NCBI RefSeq assembly: GCF_003259435.1
Contig: NZ_QLMA01000003.1
Location: forward strand, 496,001-560,000
Direction: 5' to 3'
Length of the DNA stretch: 64,000 nt
Source of the DNA: Chitinophaga dinghuensis
GTDB taxonomy: Bacteria > Bacteroidota > Bacteroidia > Chitinophagales > Chitinophagaceae
Numbering within the stretch: position 1 is the stretch's first letter; each line of letters begins with the position of its first letter. A model generated the notes under the pieces. It made no database searches and was not told the DNA's origin. It worked only from the letters and a program-made list of their open reading frames with translations. Positions 23,421 to 32,266 of this stretch are shown here, piece by piece. The translations under genes and the position numbers were made by a program.

Positions 23421-24410
23421 ATGCAACCGACGGCCAAAACATCAGCACAAAGCGATATGCTCGCGAAAGAACAAATTATTGCACAGGTGAAGGATTTCTT
23501 CGCTACTCAACTGTGCCAGCAGCTGTCCCTGATTAAAGTGACAGCCCCTCTGTTTGTGAAATCCGGAACTGGTTTTAATGATGATCTTAATGGCGTGGAA
23601 AAACCTGTTCAGTTCCAACTGAAAGGCGTTTCCGAATCTGTGGAAATAGTGCAATCTCTCGCTAAATGGAAACGTATGCGTCTCCATGAACTGGAAACAC
23701 CTTCCGGACACGGCATCGTGACGGATATGCGCGCTATCCGCCCGGATGAAGTAATATCGCCCATCCATAGTTTCTTCGTAGACCAATGGGACTGGGAAAA
23801 ACGCATCAGCCAGCAAGACCGCACCCTGGCATATCTCAGACAAACAGTGAACGCTATTTATCAGGCAGTTAGAGCTACTAATGATATGGTAGCCGCCGAA
23901 ACCGGTCAGGCACTGGATCTGCCAGCAACCATTCACTTTATTCATAGCGAAGACCTACTCAAACAATACCCGGATCTCACTCCAAAAGAAAGAGAGAATG
24001 AAATTACCCGTCAATACGGCGCAGTATTCGTCATGGGTATAGGCGGCCCACTCAGCAATAGCCAGGTACATGATGATCGTGCCCCTGATTATGACGACTG
24101 GACCACTGCCAACGAAGATGGCTACCATGGCCTCAATGGAGATATTCTCATCTGGAACCCAGCACTCAATAGCGCACTGGAAATCTCTTCCATGGGTATC
24201 CGCGTAGATGCGACTGCATTGAAAAAACAACTCGCACTCAAAAATTGTGAAGAACGCGCCGCACTGGAATTCCATTCCAATGTCCTGAACAGCGCCTATC
24301 CACTGTCTATGGGCGGCGGTATCGGCCAATCACGCCTTTGCATGCTGCTGTTGCAAAAACAACATATCGCTGAAGTGCAATCCAGCATCTGGCCTAAAGG
24401 CGCCTATTAA
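23421..24410 (+). CDS. asnA: Aspartate-ammonia ligase
   Basis: 329 aa, the normal AsnA length of about 330. It makes asparagine from aspartate, ammonia and ATP in the cytoplasm. The fold is related to class II aminoacyl-tRNA synthetases; characteristic words are FVKSGTGFNDDLNGVEKPV, KWKRMRLHELE, GIVTDMRAIRPDE, SFFVDQWDWEK, GISSMGIRVD-like EISSMGIRVD and the ATP-site GGGIGQSRLCMLLLQK. Single gene with its own terminator 25 nt downstream. Confidence 0.97.
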   Translation: MQPTAKTSAQSDMLAKEQIIAQVKDFFATQLCQQLSLIKVTAPLFVKSGTGFNDDLNGVEKPVQFQLKGVSESVEIVQSLAKWKRMRLHELETPSGHGIVTDMRAIRPDEVISPIHSFFVDQWDWEKRISQQDRTLAYLRQTVNAIYQAVRATNDMVAAETGQALDLPATIHFIHSEDLLKQYPDLTPKERENEITRQYGAVFVMGIGGPLSNSQVHDDRAPDYDDWTTANEDGYHGLNGDILIWNPALNSALEISSMGIRVDATALKKQLALKNCEERAALEFHSNVLNSAYPLSMGGGIGQSRLCMLLLQKQHIAEVQSSIWPKGAY

Positions 24411-24434
24411 AATAATCCAGGAATAGTATACCGT

Positions 24435-24463
24435 AAAAAGCCACCAACAGGTGGCTTTTTTTT
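24435..24463 (+). terminator. Rho-independent terminator after asnA
   Basis: AAAAAGCCACC (24435-24445) and GGTGGCTTTTT (24450-24460) form an 11-bp stem with an AACA loop, followed by more T. Confidence 0.9.
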
Positions 24464-24520
24464 ATTGCATTTGATCCGTATCTTCATATATCCCTCGGTC
24501 ATTTATTTTCTAATTTAATC

Positions 24521-25573
24521 ATGCTCAAACTCAAAGCTATTCTGGCTGTTTCCTTGATGCCACTTGCTGCATTTGCACAGCAATATGCTGATGGACCATA
24601 CGTCTACTACAAAGGAGACAGCGCCATTGTGAAAACAATTTTTCAACGGGAAGATCTGAGATCCGTTGAAACAAAAACTTATCCGAAAGACAAAACTCCT
24701 GCATTACAAACAGGCGGATTTTCGGTACAATTAAAACAAGACATAAAAATCCAATCCTCTATCAGCCCAAAGGCAGACAAGGTTTTTATACTCTCTGATA
24801 TTGAAGGCGAGTTTGATGCGGGCAAACAACTACTCCTGGCCGCAGGAGTCATTGATCCGCAGTTTAACTGGACTTTCGGGAAAGGTAACCTCGTTATTGC
24901 CGGCGATTTATTTGACAGAGGAGTGGCAGTAATGCCCTGGCTGTGGCTCCTCTATAGCCTGGAAGATAAAGCTGCCGCCGCAGGTGGCGCCGTGCATGTA
25001 GTACTCGGAAATCATGATGTGATGCAACTGAGTGGCGACTTCCGATACACCGATGCCAGCTATTTCAAAAATGCCTGGCTAATGGGGCGCGATATGCGTA
25101 CCGTTTTCGCTACCGATACGGAACTTGGCAGATGGCTGCGGAGCAAAAATGTGATGGAACAAATCGGCGATCTGCTGGTGATGCATGCTGGCCTATCCCC
25201 AGATCTGCTACGCAAAGGATGGTCACTCGAACGCATCAACGAAACCGTAAGACCCGCATTAGGCACTCCCAGAAAACAATTACCCGATTCCATGCAAGTA
25301 TTCTTCGATAGCAGAGCCCCCTTCTGGTACCGTGGCTATTTTATGGACCCCGCTGCCAGCATGGCGGTTGTCGACAGTACCTTACAATTTTATAATTGCA
25401 AAAAAATCATCGTAGGACATACGATCACAGATACCACCATCGTCACAAAATATAATGGTAAAGTGATAGGCGTAGATGTTGACCAACATGAAGGCCACCA
25501 CCAGGGCCTGCTCATTGAAGGCGAAAAATACTATGTGATCGATAATACAGGTCGCAGAAAACCGTTGGAGTAG
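24521..25573 (+). CDS. Secreted calcineurin-like metallophosphoesterase
   Basis: 350 aa with a Sec signal peptide (cleavage near AAFAQ). Metallophosphoesterase motifs are in order: LSDIEGEFD (a DxE variant of the usual DxH), GDLFDRG, LGNHDV, HAGL and VGHT. The overall layout resembles bacterial serine/threonine phosphatase-like enzymes of the Shewanella-like type. It would act in the periplasm; substrate unknown. The DIEG form, with Glu at the metal position normally held by His, deserves attention but is seen in relatives. Its stop codon is part of the convergent hairpin with the ABC-F gene. Confidence 0.85.
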   Translation: MLKLKAILAVSLMPLAAFAQQYADGPYVYYKGDSAIVKTIFQREDLRSVETKTYPKDKTPALQTGGFSVQLKQDIKIQSSISPKADKVFILSDIEGEFDAGKQLLLAAGVIDPQFNWTFGKGNLVIAGDLFDRGVAVMPWLWLLYSLEDKAAAAGGAVHVVLGNHDVMQLSGDFRYTDASYFKNAWLMGRDMRTVFATDTELGRWLRSKNVMEQIGDLLVMHAGLSPDLLRKGWSLERINETVRPALGTPRKQLPDSMQVFFDSRAPFWYRGYFMDPAASMAVVDSTLQFYNCKKIIVGHTITDTTIVTKYNGKVIGVDVDQHEGHHQGLLIEGEKYYVIDNTGRRKPLE

Positions 25574-25590
25574 CCAAAAGGCTACTCCAA
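25565..25590. terminator. Bidirectional terminator formed by two gene ends
   Basis: TTGGAGTAGCC (25565-25575) and GGCTACTCCAA (25580-25590) form a perfect 11-bp stem with an AAAA loop. The stem contains the stop codons of both convergent genes (TAG of the phosphatase; TAG of the ABC-F gene on the other strand), so the coding ends also serve as terminator. Confidence 0.7.
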
Positions 25591-27177
25591 TATTATTTCC
25601 CTGGTAATACCAATATCTTCAGTAAAAGATCGATCATGCGAAATCAGGATCATCGTTCCCCTGTATTCCGCGAAAATCTTTCCCAACATAGTAATATTGA
25701 CCAGGTCCAGGTTATTGACCGGCTCATCCAGGAAGATGACGTCCGGCGTTTGATTCTGAAGTATCATACAACAAAGCGATAAACGCAGCATTTCTCCTCC
25801 GCTCAGTACAGAACAGGGTTTATTCCATGTGTCCGGCTTAAAGATGAAATTAGCCAACATGGTATGTATCTGCGCGGGCTCCAGTTTCCGTTCATTGTAG
25901 GCAAACGCTTGTTCCAGCAACGTTTTGTTCCTGTCTATCAACGTATAATCCTGATCCAGCAATACGCTGGAAAAAGCGGCTCGCTGTAAGCTGCCAGCAC
26001 TCGGTTGCAGTTTCCCCAACAATAATTGCAATAAAGTAGATTTACCAGCGCCGTTACTACCGGTAATGGCTATACGATCTCCACTACGAATAGTAAAAGT
26101 AAGCGGCGTTTGCCATAATGGCGACTGCTCCGTATACCCGAAGTTCATATCATCTGCCTGGAATAATACTTTTCCATTATGCAGGATGGCATTCTCAAAG
26201 AAACCTTTCATCATCTGTTGCATCTGTACCAGTCCGGCCGCGTCCTGTAAGGATTCCCGGATATTCCCGATTTTATCCGCATGGACCTGTTTTAATTTTC
26301 CGGTACTGTTTTCTGCCGCTACTTTCCGGCCATTCAACAGGATTTTCGGTTCAGAACTGAACTTACTTTTTTTCCTCGCTTGCGCATCGGCATGCTGCTT
26401 GCGTTCCAGTGCTTCCTGCTGCTTCTTTCTGGCCTCTTTCAGGGCCTTTTTGTGAAAGTCGAGCTGCTGCTCCTTTGCGGCGGTTTCCTGTTCTTTTTGC
26501 GAGGCATACAGATCATAATTGCCTCCGTATTCCTGCATACCATCAGCTGTAAGCTCCATGATAGGCTCGCATAACCGCAGTAGTTCCCGGTCATGACTGG
26601 TGAGTAATACTGCGCAGTTGGTAGTGGCCATCCACTCATGCAACTGCGCTCTGGCTTTACGATCCAGGTGATTGGTGGGCTCATCCAGCAGTACAATGTC
26701 TGGCGAAAAAATAGAGATCCCTGCAAGGAATAGTTTCGTTTTCATACCGCCACTCAGCGCCAGTAAAGACTGATCGAGGCGTATACCTGTTAATCCCCAT
26801 TCAGCAAAGGCTTCTTCGCATCTGGCCACGATATCCCAGTTATGTTCCATTATATCGTAATCCTCCTGCGCTACAGAACCGTTTTCTATGGCCTGCATAG
26901 CGGCTGTCAGATGGGAAATACCCAATGCGCCAGCTACTGTTTGCTGATCAAAATGACCATAGTGCTGTGGCACATAATACAGTGAACCACTGATCAATAA
27001 ACTGCCTTGATAATCCGGTAATTTTCCGGCAATGATTTTGAGTAAGGTACTTTTCCCTACTCCGTTTTTTCCAACAATAGCGGCCTTTTCGCCTTTCTCT
27101 ATTGTAAAGGAGACATGTTCGAAAATGCTGGTGGAATCAGGTTGACGGAAGGATATATTTTGTGCGTTAAGTAGCAT
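25582..27177 (-). CDS. ABC-F family ATPase
   Basis: 531 aa. Two ATPase domains without membrane segments: Walker A GKNGVGKST and GSNGAGKST, signatures LSGGMKTKL and LSGGEMLRL, Walker B IVLLDEPTNHLD and VIFLDEPVNNLD. A charged linker rich in Lys/Glu/Gln (about residues 225-290) separates them, as in ABC-F proteins that act on the ribosome. The family includes translation factors and antibiotic-protection proteins; sequence alone does not decide which. Single gene, cytoplasmic. Confidence 0.92.
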   Translation of the reverse strand: MLLNAQNISFRQPDSTSIFEHVSFTIEKGEKAAIVGKNGVGKSTLLKIIAGKLPDYQGSLLISGSLYYVPQHYGHFDQQTVAGALGISHLTAAMQAIENGSVAQEDYDIMEHNWDIVARCEEAFAEWGLTGIRLDQSLLALSGGMKTKLFLAGISIFSPDIVLLDEPTNHLDRKARAQLHEWMATTNCAVLLTSHDRELLRLCEPIMELTADGMQEYGGNYDLYASQKEQETAAKEQQLDFHKKALKEARKKQQEALERKQHADAQARKKSKFSSEPKILLNGRKVAAENSTGKLKQVHADKIGNIRESLQDAAGLVQMQQMMKGFFENAILHNGKVLFQADDMNFGYTEQSPLWQTPLTFTIRSGDRIAITGSNGAGKSTLLQLLLGKLQPSAGSLQRAAFSSVLLDQDYTLIDRNKTLLEQAFAYNERKLEPAQIHTMLANFIFKPDTWNKPCSVLSGGEMLRLSLCCMILQNQTPDVIFLDEPVNNLDLVNITMLGKIFAEYRGTMILISHDRSFTEDIGITREIILE

Positions 27178-27375
27178 GGAAATTGGGTTGAGAGATGAGC
27201 AAATAAATGAGGCGTCCGTTGGCAGGATGTCAGTTTCATGTCAGTAAATTTTAGTTAAGAAATATGTGTATATGAGAAATAGCAGTGCCGGGTGGCCTGC
27301 AATAGCTTGGTGCTATATTTTTGGAAGGATCAGAATCACATAGTGACGCAAAGGTAGGCAAATTTTTTAAAAATG

Positions 27376-28404
27376 CTATAGGCCCCAATTTTGAGCGAGT
27401 ATGTTCTCTAGTAGCTCAGGGTAGGTCCAGCCGATTTTAGCGGCGGCTATGCCGGTCAGACTTTCCATATTCCGCCGGTGAAACCTGGAAGGACCTGGCA
27501 GCGCGGGTTGCATGTTGAGGTCGATGAGGGTAAATGTACCGGTGGCATCAGCGCGGCAATCGATTTGTATAGGCGCACGGATACCTACCAGTCTGGCTGC
27601 CGCTTCACAATGTTGATAGGCAGCCTGCACCTGCATGGTATTTTCTTCTTTATCGTTCAGCACTTTATTATCCTGAAGAATGGTAGCTGGATTGGTTTCC
27701 GGTGAGATGCTGTTATGATGGTCCAGTCGTTTTACACCTGGGAGATGCCATGGACTTTCCTGTACAACTGTTTTTCCTGCTATATTGTAAGTGCCGGCCG
27801 GCATGATCGTCACGGCGATTTCTTCGCCCGGCAGAAAGGATTCCAGCAGCACAGCGGTACCGTGTCTGTCTACATCAAACATTTTAGTCAGCGCTTCCTG
27901 GAAGTCCTCTTTATTCCGGATAATCGCAATCGTATCGCGGTGATGTCCCCGAATAGCCTTTGCTACCAACGGGTAACGGAGCTTTTTATTATAATTCCGG
28001 AAGGCGTCATATGGTAGTAGTTCCGCTTCAGGAACGGGAATATCATTGTCTTTCAGCAGCAGCAAAGTATTCCATTTATCGTTGTACATACCGGAGAGCA
28101 TAGGATGTTGTCCTACCACGCGGATACCTCTGTTCAGCCAGGTGGTGATGGGATGATCTGCGGTGAGACAAGTGTTCAGCCAAATGCAGTCTGCCCCGCT
28201 ATTCACCGCATGTTCAATCCCTTTCGCGGTATCGGGGAATACCCAGTCACTATCTTTATCGATATAGGGATTTTTTGCAGGAGTAATAACAGTCATCGGA
28301 AGATTTCTCAGTGCACAGGCAATATCAGCGCCACTATCAGTATGACTGGGACTGTCTTTAGCAGCGGCCTGGCAGGCTACCGCTATTTTAAGTGATTCCG
28401 TCAT
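27376..28404 (-). CDS. ATP-grasp ligase, D-Ala-D-Ala ligase-like
   Basis: 342 aa. N-terminal Rossmann-like part, central ATP-grasp part (RYPLVAKAIRGHHRDTI, LLESFLPGEEIAVTIMP) and the metal-binding end (PIQIDCRADATG, LIDLNMQPALPGPSRFHRRN). Residues match the D-alanine-D-alanine ligase/carboxylate-amine ligase superfamily, but the final motif DLNMQPALP differs from the EVNTxPG of true Ddl enzymes, so the substrate is probably different. Not part of the graspetide operon. Single gene. Confidence 0.75.
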   Translation of the reverse strand: MTESLKIAVACQAAAKDSPSHTDSGADIACALRNLPMTVITPAKNPYIDKDSDWVFPDTAKGIEHAVNSGADCIWLNTCLTADHPITTWLNRGIRVVGQHPMLSGMYNDKWNTLLLLKDNDIPVPEAELLPYDAFRNYNKKLRYPLVAKAIRGHHRDTIAIIRNKEDFQEALTKMFDVDRHGTAVLLESFLPGEEIAVTIMPAGTYNIAGKTVVQESPWHLPGVKRLDHHNSISPETNPATILQDNKVLNDKEENTMQVQAAYQHCEAAARLVGIRAPIQIDCRADATGTFTLIDLNMQPALPGPSRFHRRNMESLTGIAAAKIGWTYPELLENILAQNWGL

Positions 28405-28436
28405 GATAAAAAAGTTATGCCTTATCAGGTATCAAC

Positions 28437-28474
28437 AAAAATGCCGGAGAACAGTTTGTTTCCCGGCATTTTTA
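28437..28474 (-). terminator. Stem-loop terminator after the DUF1080 gene
   Basis: AAAAATGCCGG (28437-28447) pairs with CCGGCATTTTT (28463-28473). With respect to the minus strand it follows the DUF1080 gene stop (28509) and carries a T-run. It separates that gene from the ATP-grasp gene. Confidence 0.8.
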
Positions 28475-28508
28475 TTTCCATTACAGTAACGTAGAGGCGT
28501 TACCGTAA

Positions 28509-29285
28509 TTATAATTCTCTGATCCAGATATTGCGGAAGCTGATAGGTTCGCTTTTATCGCCATGCGCCTGCAATTTGATAGGAGAGGCGCCGTGTGCCT
28601 GTGCATAGGACGGTTTACCGATATATTGGGTAGGTCCGAGCAGGGAGGTATTATTTTGTACTAGTATGCCATTGAAGAATACTGTTACGCGGGCCGGAGA
28701 TTGCAGGGAGCCATCGCCATTGAAAACGGGAGCTGTCCAGATAATATCGTACGTCTGCCATTCTCCTGGTTTACGGGCCGGATTAGCGAGGGGAATAAAT
28801 TGTTTGTAGATACTGCCTGCCATTCCGTTGACATAGGTTTTATTATTGTAGCTGTCAAGGATTTGCAGTTCATAGCCACCATCACCTTTACCTATAGAGG
28901 CGAGAAAGAGGCCGCTGTTACCGCGGGCCTGACCGCTGCCTGTGATATTGGCAGGAATACGCCATTCGATATGTAACTGGTAATTGGAGAAGGCTCTTTT
29001 GGTTTCGATATTGCCGGCGGATTTGTTGACCGTCATAACATTATCTTTTACATCCCAGCCAGCCGGCTTGGTTCTGTCTGCCACAGATACCCATTCATTG
29101 AGGTTTTTACCGTCAAATAAAATGATGGCATCTGAAGGCGCATTGTCGAAGGTGATTTTACCGGGAGTAACCACTTTTGGAACGGGTTCCCATACTTCTG
29201 TGTCTTCAGGTTTGGCTTTGTCCTGAGCATGTACCATAAAGCTGCCGCATGCCAGCAGCGCGGTGAGCAAATGTTTTCTCTTCAT
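28509..29285 (-). CDS. Secreted DUF1080 (3-keto-disaccharide hydrolase-type) protein
   Basis: 258 aa with a Sec signal peptide (cleavage near MVHAQ). A single concanavalin-like DUF1080 domain: AIILFDGKNLNEWVS, YQLHIEWRIP, RGNSGLFLAS, YELQILDSYNNKTY, PGEWQTYDIIWTAP, VTVFFNGILVQ, PIKLQAHGDKSEPISFRNIWI. DUF1080 proteins of Bacteroidota include 3-keto-disaccharide hydrolases involved in glycoside and glycan breakdown. Periplasmic; substrate not determinable. Single gene. Confidence 0.9.
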   Translation of the reverse strand: MKRKHLLTALLACGSFMVHAQDKAKPEDTEVWEPVPKVVTPGKITFDNAPSDAIILFDGKNLNEWVSVADRTKPAGWDVKDNVMTVNKSAGNIETKRAFSNYQLHIEWRIPANITGSGQARGNSGLFLASIGKGDGGYELQILDSYNNKTYVNGMAGSIYKQFIPLANPARKPGEWQTYDIIWTAPVFNGDGSLQSPARVTVFFNGILVQNNTSLLGPTQYIGKPSYAQAHGASPIKLQAHGDKSEPISFRNIWIREL

Positions 29286-29459
29286 TGTGGAAAGTTTAGC
29301 AATATGTAATCTACCATTTTACGGATGGTTCCGGCGCGGATAAAGGTGATCTCTACACGCCTCAAGATAGGAGAAAAACTTTATTCTTCACAGTGTAATT
29401 GCACTACGCAATTCTATTGCGTACCGACAGCTTAGTTTTGATGTCAGAATAATGAATAC

Positions 29460-29948
29460 ATGGACGAACAACAATTTTGGGCTTTAATAGACGCATCCTG
29501 GAAGGATATTCCTGGAGCAGATAAAATGCGACAGACAGGCATTAGAACAAACGAACCGGAACTTATTTTTGAATTGAGCGAATTGTTGTCAGTAGAAATT
29601 GCCAGTTGTATAAAGACACGGTTACTCGATCTGGAAAAGGCCGATCTGGTGCGGTTTATTCGGATACTCGAGGCCAAACTCCATCAGATCAACCGGGAGG
29701 AAATACATTTTTATACGGATGGTTCTGATGAGGGCTTCCTCTATTGCCGGGCATTTATTGTGGGCATGGGAGAGGCGTATTTTAATCTGATAGACCGTCA
29801 TCCTGCTTATGCCACCTGTGATGCAGAAGCGGAGATCATCAGTTTTATAGGCTATGCCGCCTACAGTGACAACTTTGGACATGAATTTCACAGAGATGCA
29901 GATAATCTCTCTGCCTTAGATGCTGCAGAGGGCTATTCCCTGAACTAA
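29460..29948 (+). CDS. DUF4240 domain protein
   Basis: 162 aa, cytoplasmic. The beginning (MDEQQFWALIDASWKD) and the later FSFIGYAAY-type segment (IISFIGYAAYSDNFGHEF) are typical of DUF4240 proteins. Function unknown; relatives occur as single genes and near polymorphic toxin loci, where they have been suggested as immunity-like proteins. No toxin neighbour is visible here. Confidence 0.75.
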   Translation: MDEQQFWALIDASWKDIPGADKMRQTGIRTNEPELIFELSELLSVEIASCIKTRLLDLEKADLVRFIRILEAKLHQINREEIHFYTDGSDEGFLYCRAFIVGMGEAYFNLIDRHPAYATCDAEAEIISFIGYAAYSDNFGHEFHRDADNLSALDAAEGYSLN

Positions 29949-30175
29949 AATATTGCAGTGGCGCCGATACCTGACTTCCCAACACTTCCCCCTACTAGGG
30001 TGTTGGCGCCCTGTATCTAAATATACAGTTAACCCGGATTTACTGCGATTGAATAGCAGCAGCATCGCCATTCTTAAGCTGATACCTGTTCTGCATCCAG
30101 GTAATGGGTTAGTATGCTTTCATCCATTGTTTGTTTCCTTTCTGACGTTTAACGCACAGGAGCCGTCAGAAGGTA

Positions 30176-30586
30176 CTAAATAGTCATGGCATCATAAACA
30201 ACCACGCGTTCCCATAAATGCCCGTAATTTTTGACAAACTCCAGATGTACGGGATGGGTCTGATACGATGCCTGGCCGGAAATGTCATCAAAGAAGATCA
30301 TCTCTGATACATCCCAGGAGCCATCTACCACTTCTCTTTTCTCTGTATCCGCCACCACCCCTACATGTAAGGTGCGGATACTTTCGATTTTACCCAGTCC
30401 TCTCACTCCTTCAATTAGTTTATTCCTGTCTTCCACAGAATGCGGATTTTTCAGCCAGAAAAAAACGTGATGAATCAAGGGCTGGAGGCTTTTTGAGGGA
30501 GCAAATGGTTTTGCTGAGGCGGTCACCGCGCCTACGGCAAGCGCCGCGGCGGTGCCGATGAATTGTCGGCGGTTAGCGTTGGACAT
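30176..30586 (-). CDS. Exported Dabb (stress-responsive A/B barrel) protein
   Basis: 136 aa from ATG 30586, which places a twin-arginine signal (NRRQFIGTAAALAVGAV) at the N-terminus; an upstream ATG at 30661 would put 25 extra residues before it. The mature part is one Dabb domain (LIHHVFFWLKNP, GKIESIRTLHVG, SWDVSEMIFFDDISGQASYQTHPVHLEFV). Dabb dimers are ferredoxin-like barrels; in Bacteroidota the exported ones have no known substrate. Tat export suggests a folded or cofactor-containing protein. Confidence 0.85.
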   Translation of the reverse strand: MSNANRRQFIGTAAALAVGAVTASAKPFAPSKSLQPLIHHVFFWLKNPHSVEDRNKLIEGVRGLGKIESIRTLHVGVVADTEKREVVDGSWDVSEMIFFDDISGQASYQTHPVHLEFVKNYGHLWERVVVYDAMTI

Positions 30587-30747
30587 AGTGTATGAGGTTA
30601 AGTACCCTGAAATTACGCATAACCGCGCAGAAATCAAAGCGCAGCCGGGATTTGCAGGCATTCGTAACAGAATATTGCTATTTCATCCCATTTTATTACC
30701 GCAGCAACAGCCAATGCTTAATATTGCTGTAAATATTAAAGCCTTAT

Positions 30748-32256
30748 ATGAATCAGCAACAATTGCGAAAAATTGAATTTGGAGTGGCTACAGGAATCTT
30801 CCTGCTGGCGCTGATCAATCTCCTGGGGCCTTCTTTCATGTCCCATGACGGACGGATCTCCGTAGACGGTCCTTATGCCTATAAATTCGCCCAATATCAC
30901 CAGGTATACGATTATTACCTGCATTATGTAATGCCCGCCATGGGGAAAATCGTATTTCTATACCTTTCCTTTGTAGCAATGAGTTTCCTGATTGGCCCCT
31001 ATTTTTTTGAAAAAAGAAAATGGGTTGCCGGCGCCATGTTAACCTTCCTGGTTTTGGTAATCCTCTTTTTCGCCCTGCTCGTCACTAACTCTTATACCTA
31101 TGGCTACATGCTGGGACGGTATTCCTCCATTCGGGGCGCCCATATGCAATTCGCAAAAATGGCCTTTCTCAGCACCGCCGTATATGCCATCCTGTATGTG
31201 ATCTATTACGTTTTCAAAACCCTCTATGCCGGATACCTGCATCGTTGGGTGACAGAAAAATTCCTTCCTGCAAAAGGCGCGAAAGAACTGTTGATTATGG
31301 GTGTCATTTGGGCGGCGTTAGTGGCTGTAACCTTTAGTACTACCAGGAAAGTCATCTTCTTCTCAGGACCCGTAATAATGGCTGTGTACTACTTTACCCA
31401 ATACCGCATATTCCCGGAATATGAAGGGCATCGCAACAAACGTGTACTATGGAGAGACCTGTCCATCTTACTGTTGACGGCTAATACCTTAATGGTAATT
31501 ATTTTTGCCCTGATATCCCATCGCAACGCCAACATCAGTGTACCCATGGGCTTACTATGCCTGCTGTTCTGCGTGATATTGATATTGCCACTTTGCTGGA
31601 TGCTGTTTAAGTCGAGGCTCCAGCAACAGGCTACCGTTACCGGCCTCCAGAAAGCGCTCGGGCATTCCGCCGCAAATCTGGATTTCCTCCGCACACAAAT
31701 TAACCCGCATTTCCTTTTCAATGCACTGAATACACTCTATGGAACCGCATTGCAGGAAGAAGCCGCCCGTACCAGTGAAGGTATTCAGAAACTAGGGGAT
31801 ATGATGCGATTCATGCTGCACGATAACCATCTGGAAAAAATTCCGTTGGATAAAGAAGTTGCGTATCTTCAGAACTATATTGATCTACAGCGACTGCGTG
31901 TACTCGTGTCTCCCGATATCAAAATTGATGTGAATATCGATGAAACAAACTGCCGTCATGATATTGCTCCTATGCTGCTGATCCCCTTTGTCGAAAATGC
32001 TTTCAAACATGGAATCAGCCTTAGAAATAAATCTAGTATAGTCATTTCAATGTCCTGCAGCGAGGAGAAAATATTTTTCGATGTATATAATACAGTACAT
32101 CCCCGTCCTGAAAATGATCCGGAAAGAGATAGCTTAGGTATAGGACTGAACAATGTGAAAGAGCGACTGGTATTACTTTATCCCGACAAACACGAACTCA
32201 GTATAAGACAAACCGGCACCGGATTTTTTGTACATCTTACCATTGATGTGAATTGA
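30748..32256 (+). CDS. LytS-type sensor histidine kinase
   Basis: 502 aa. Residues 1-300: about eight membrane segments; residues about 310-500: His_kinase/HATPase, with the phosphoacceptor block DFLRTQINPHFLFNALNTLYG and N-box PMLLIPFVENAFKHG, then GLNNVKERL. Kinases of this type work with LytTR regulators, one of which lies two genes downstream (33482-34183). Input unknown; the membrane part itself may be the sensor, since no extracytoplasmic domain is visible. First gene of a three-gene unit; gaps are 10 and 15 nt. Confidence 0.92.
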   Translation: MNQQQLRKIEFGVATGIFLLALINLLGPSFMSHDGRISVDGPYAYKFAQYHQVYDYYLHYVMPAMGKIVFLYLSFVAMSFLIGPYFFEKRKWVAGAMLTFLVLVILFFALLVTNSYTYGYMLGRYSSIRGAHMQFAKMAFLSTAVYAILYVIYYVFKTLYAGYLHRWVTEKFLPAKGAKELLIMGVIWAALVAVTFSTTRKVIFFSGPVIMAVYYFTQYRIFPEYEGHRNKRVLWRDLSILLLTANTLMVIIFALISHRNANISVPMGLLCLLFCVILILPLCWMLFKSRLQQQATVTGLQKALGHSAANLDFLRTQINPHFLFNALNTLYGTALQEEAARTSEGIQKLGDMMRFMLHDNHLEKIPLDKEVAYLQNYIDLQRLRVLVSPDIKIDVNIDETNCRHDIAPMLLIPFVENAFKHGISLRNKSSIVISMSCSEEKIFFDVYNTVHPRPENDPERDSLGIGLNNVKERLVLLYPDKHELSIRQTGTGFFVHLTIDVN

Positions 32257-32266
32257 TAAACAGACC

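Noticed and set aside
27376..28404. ATP-grasp gene as a further graspetide ligase
   Set aside because: It lies far from the operon, has the D-Ala-D-Ala-ligase-like layout, and no precursor is near it.
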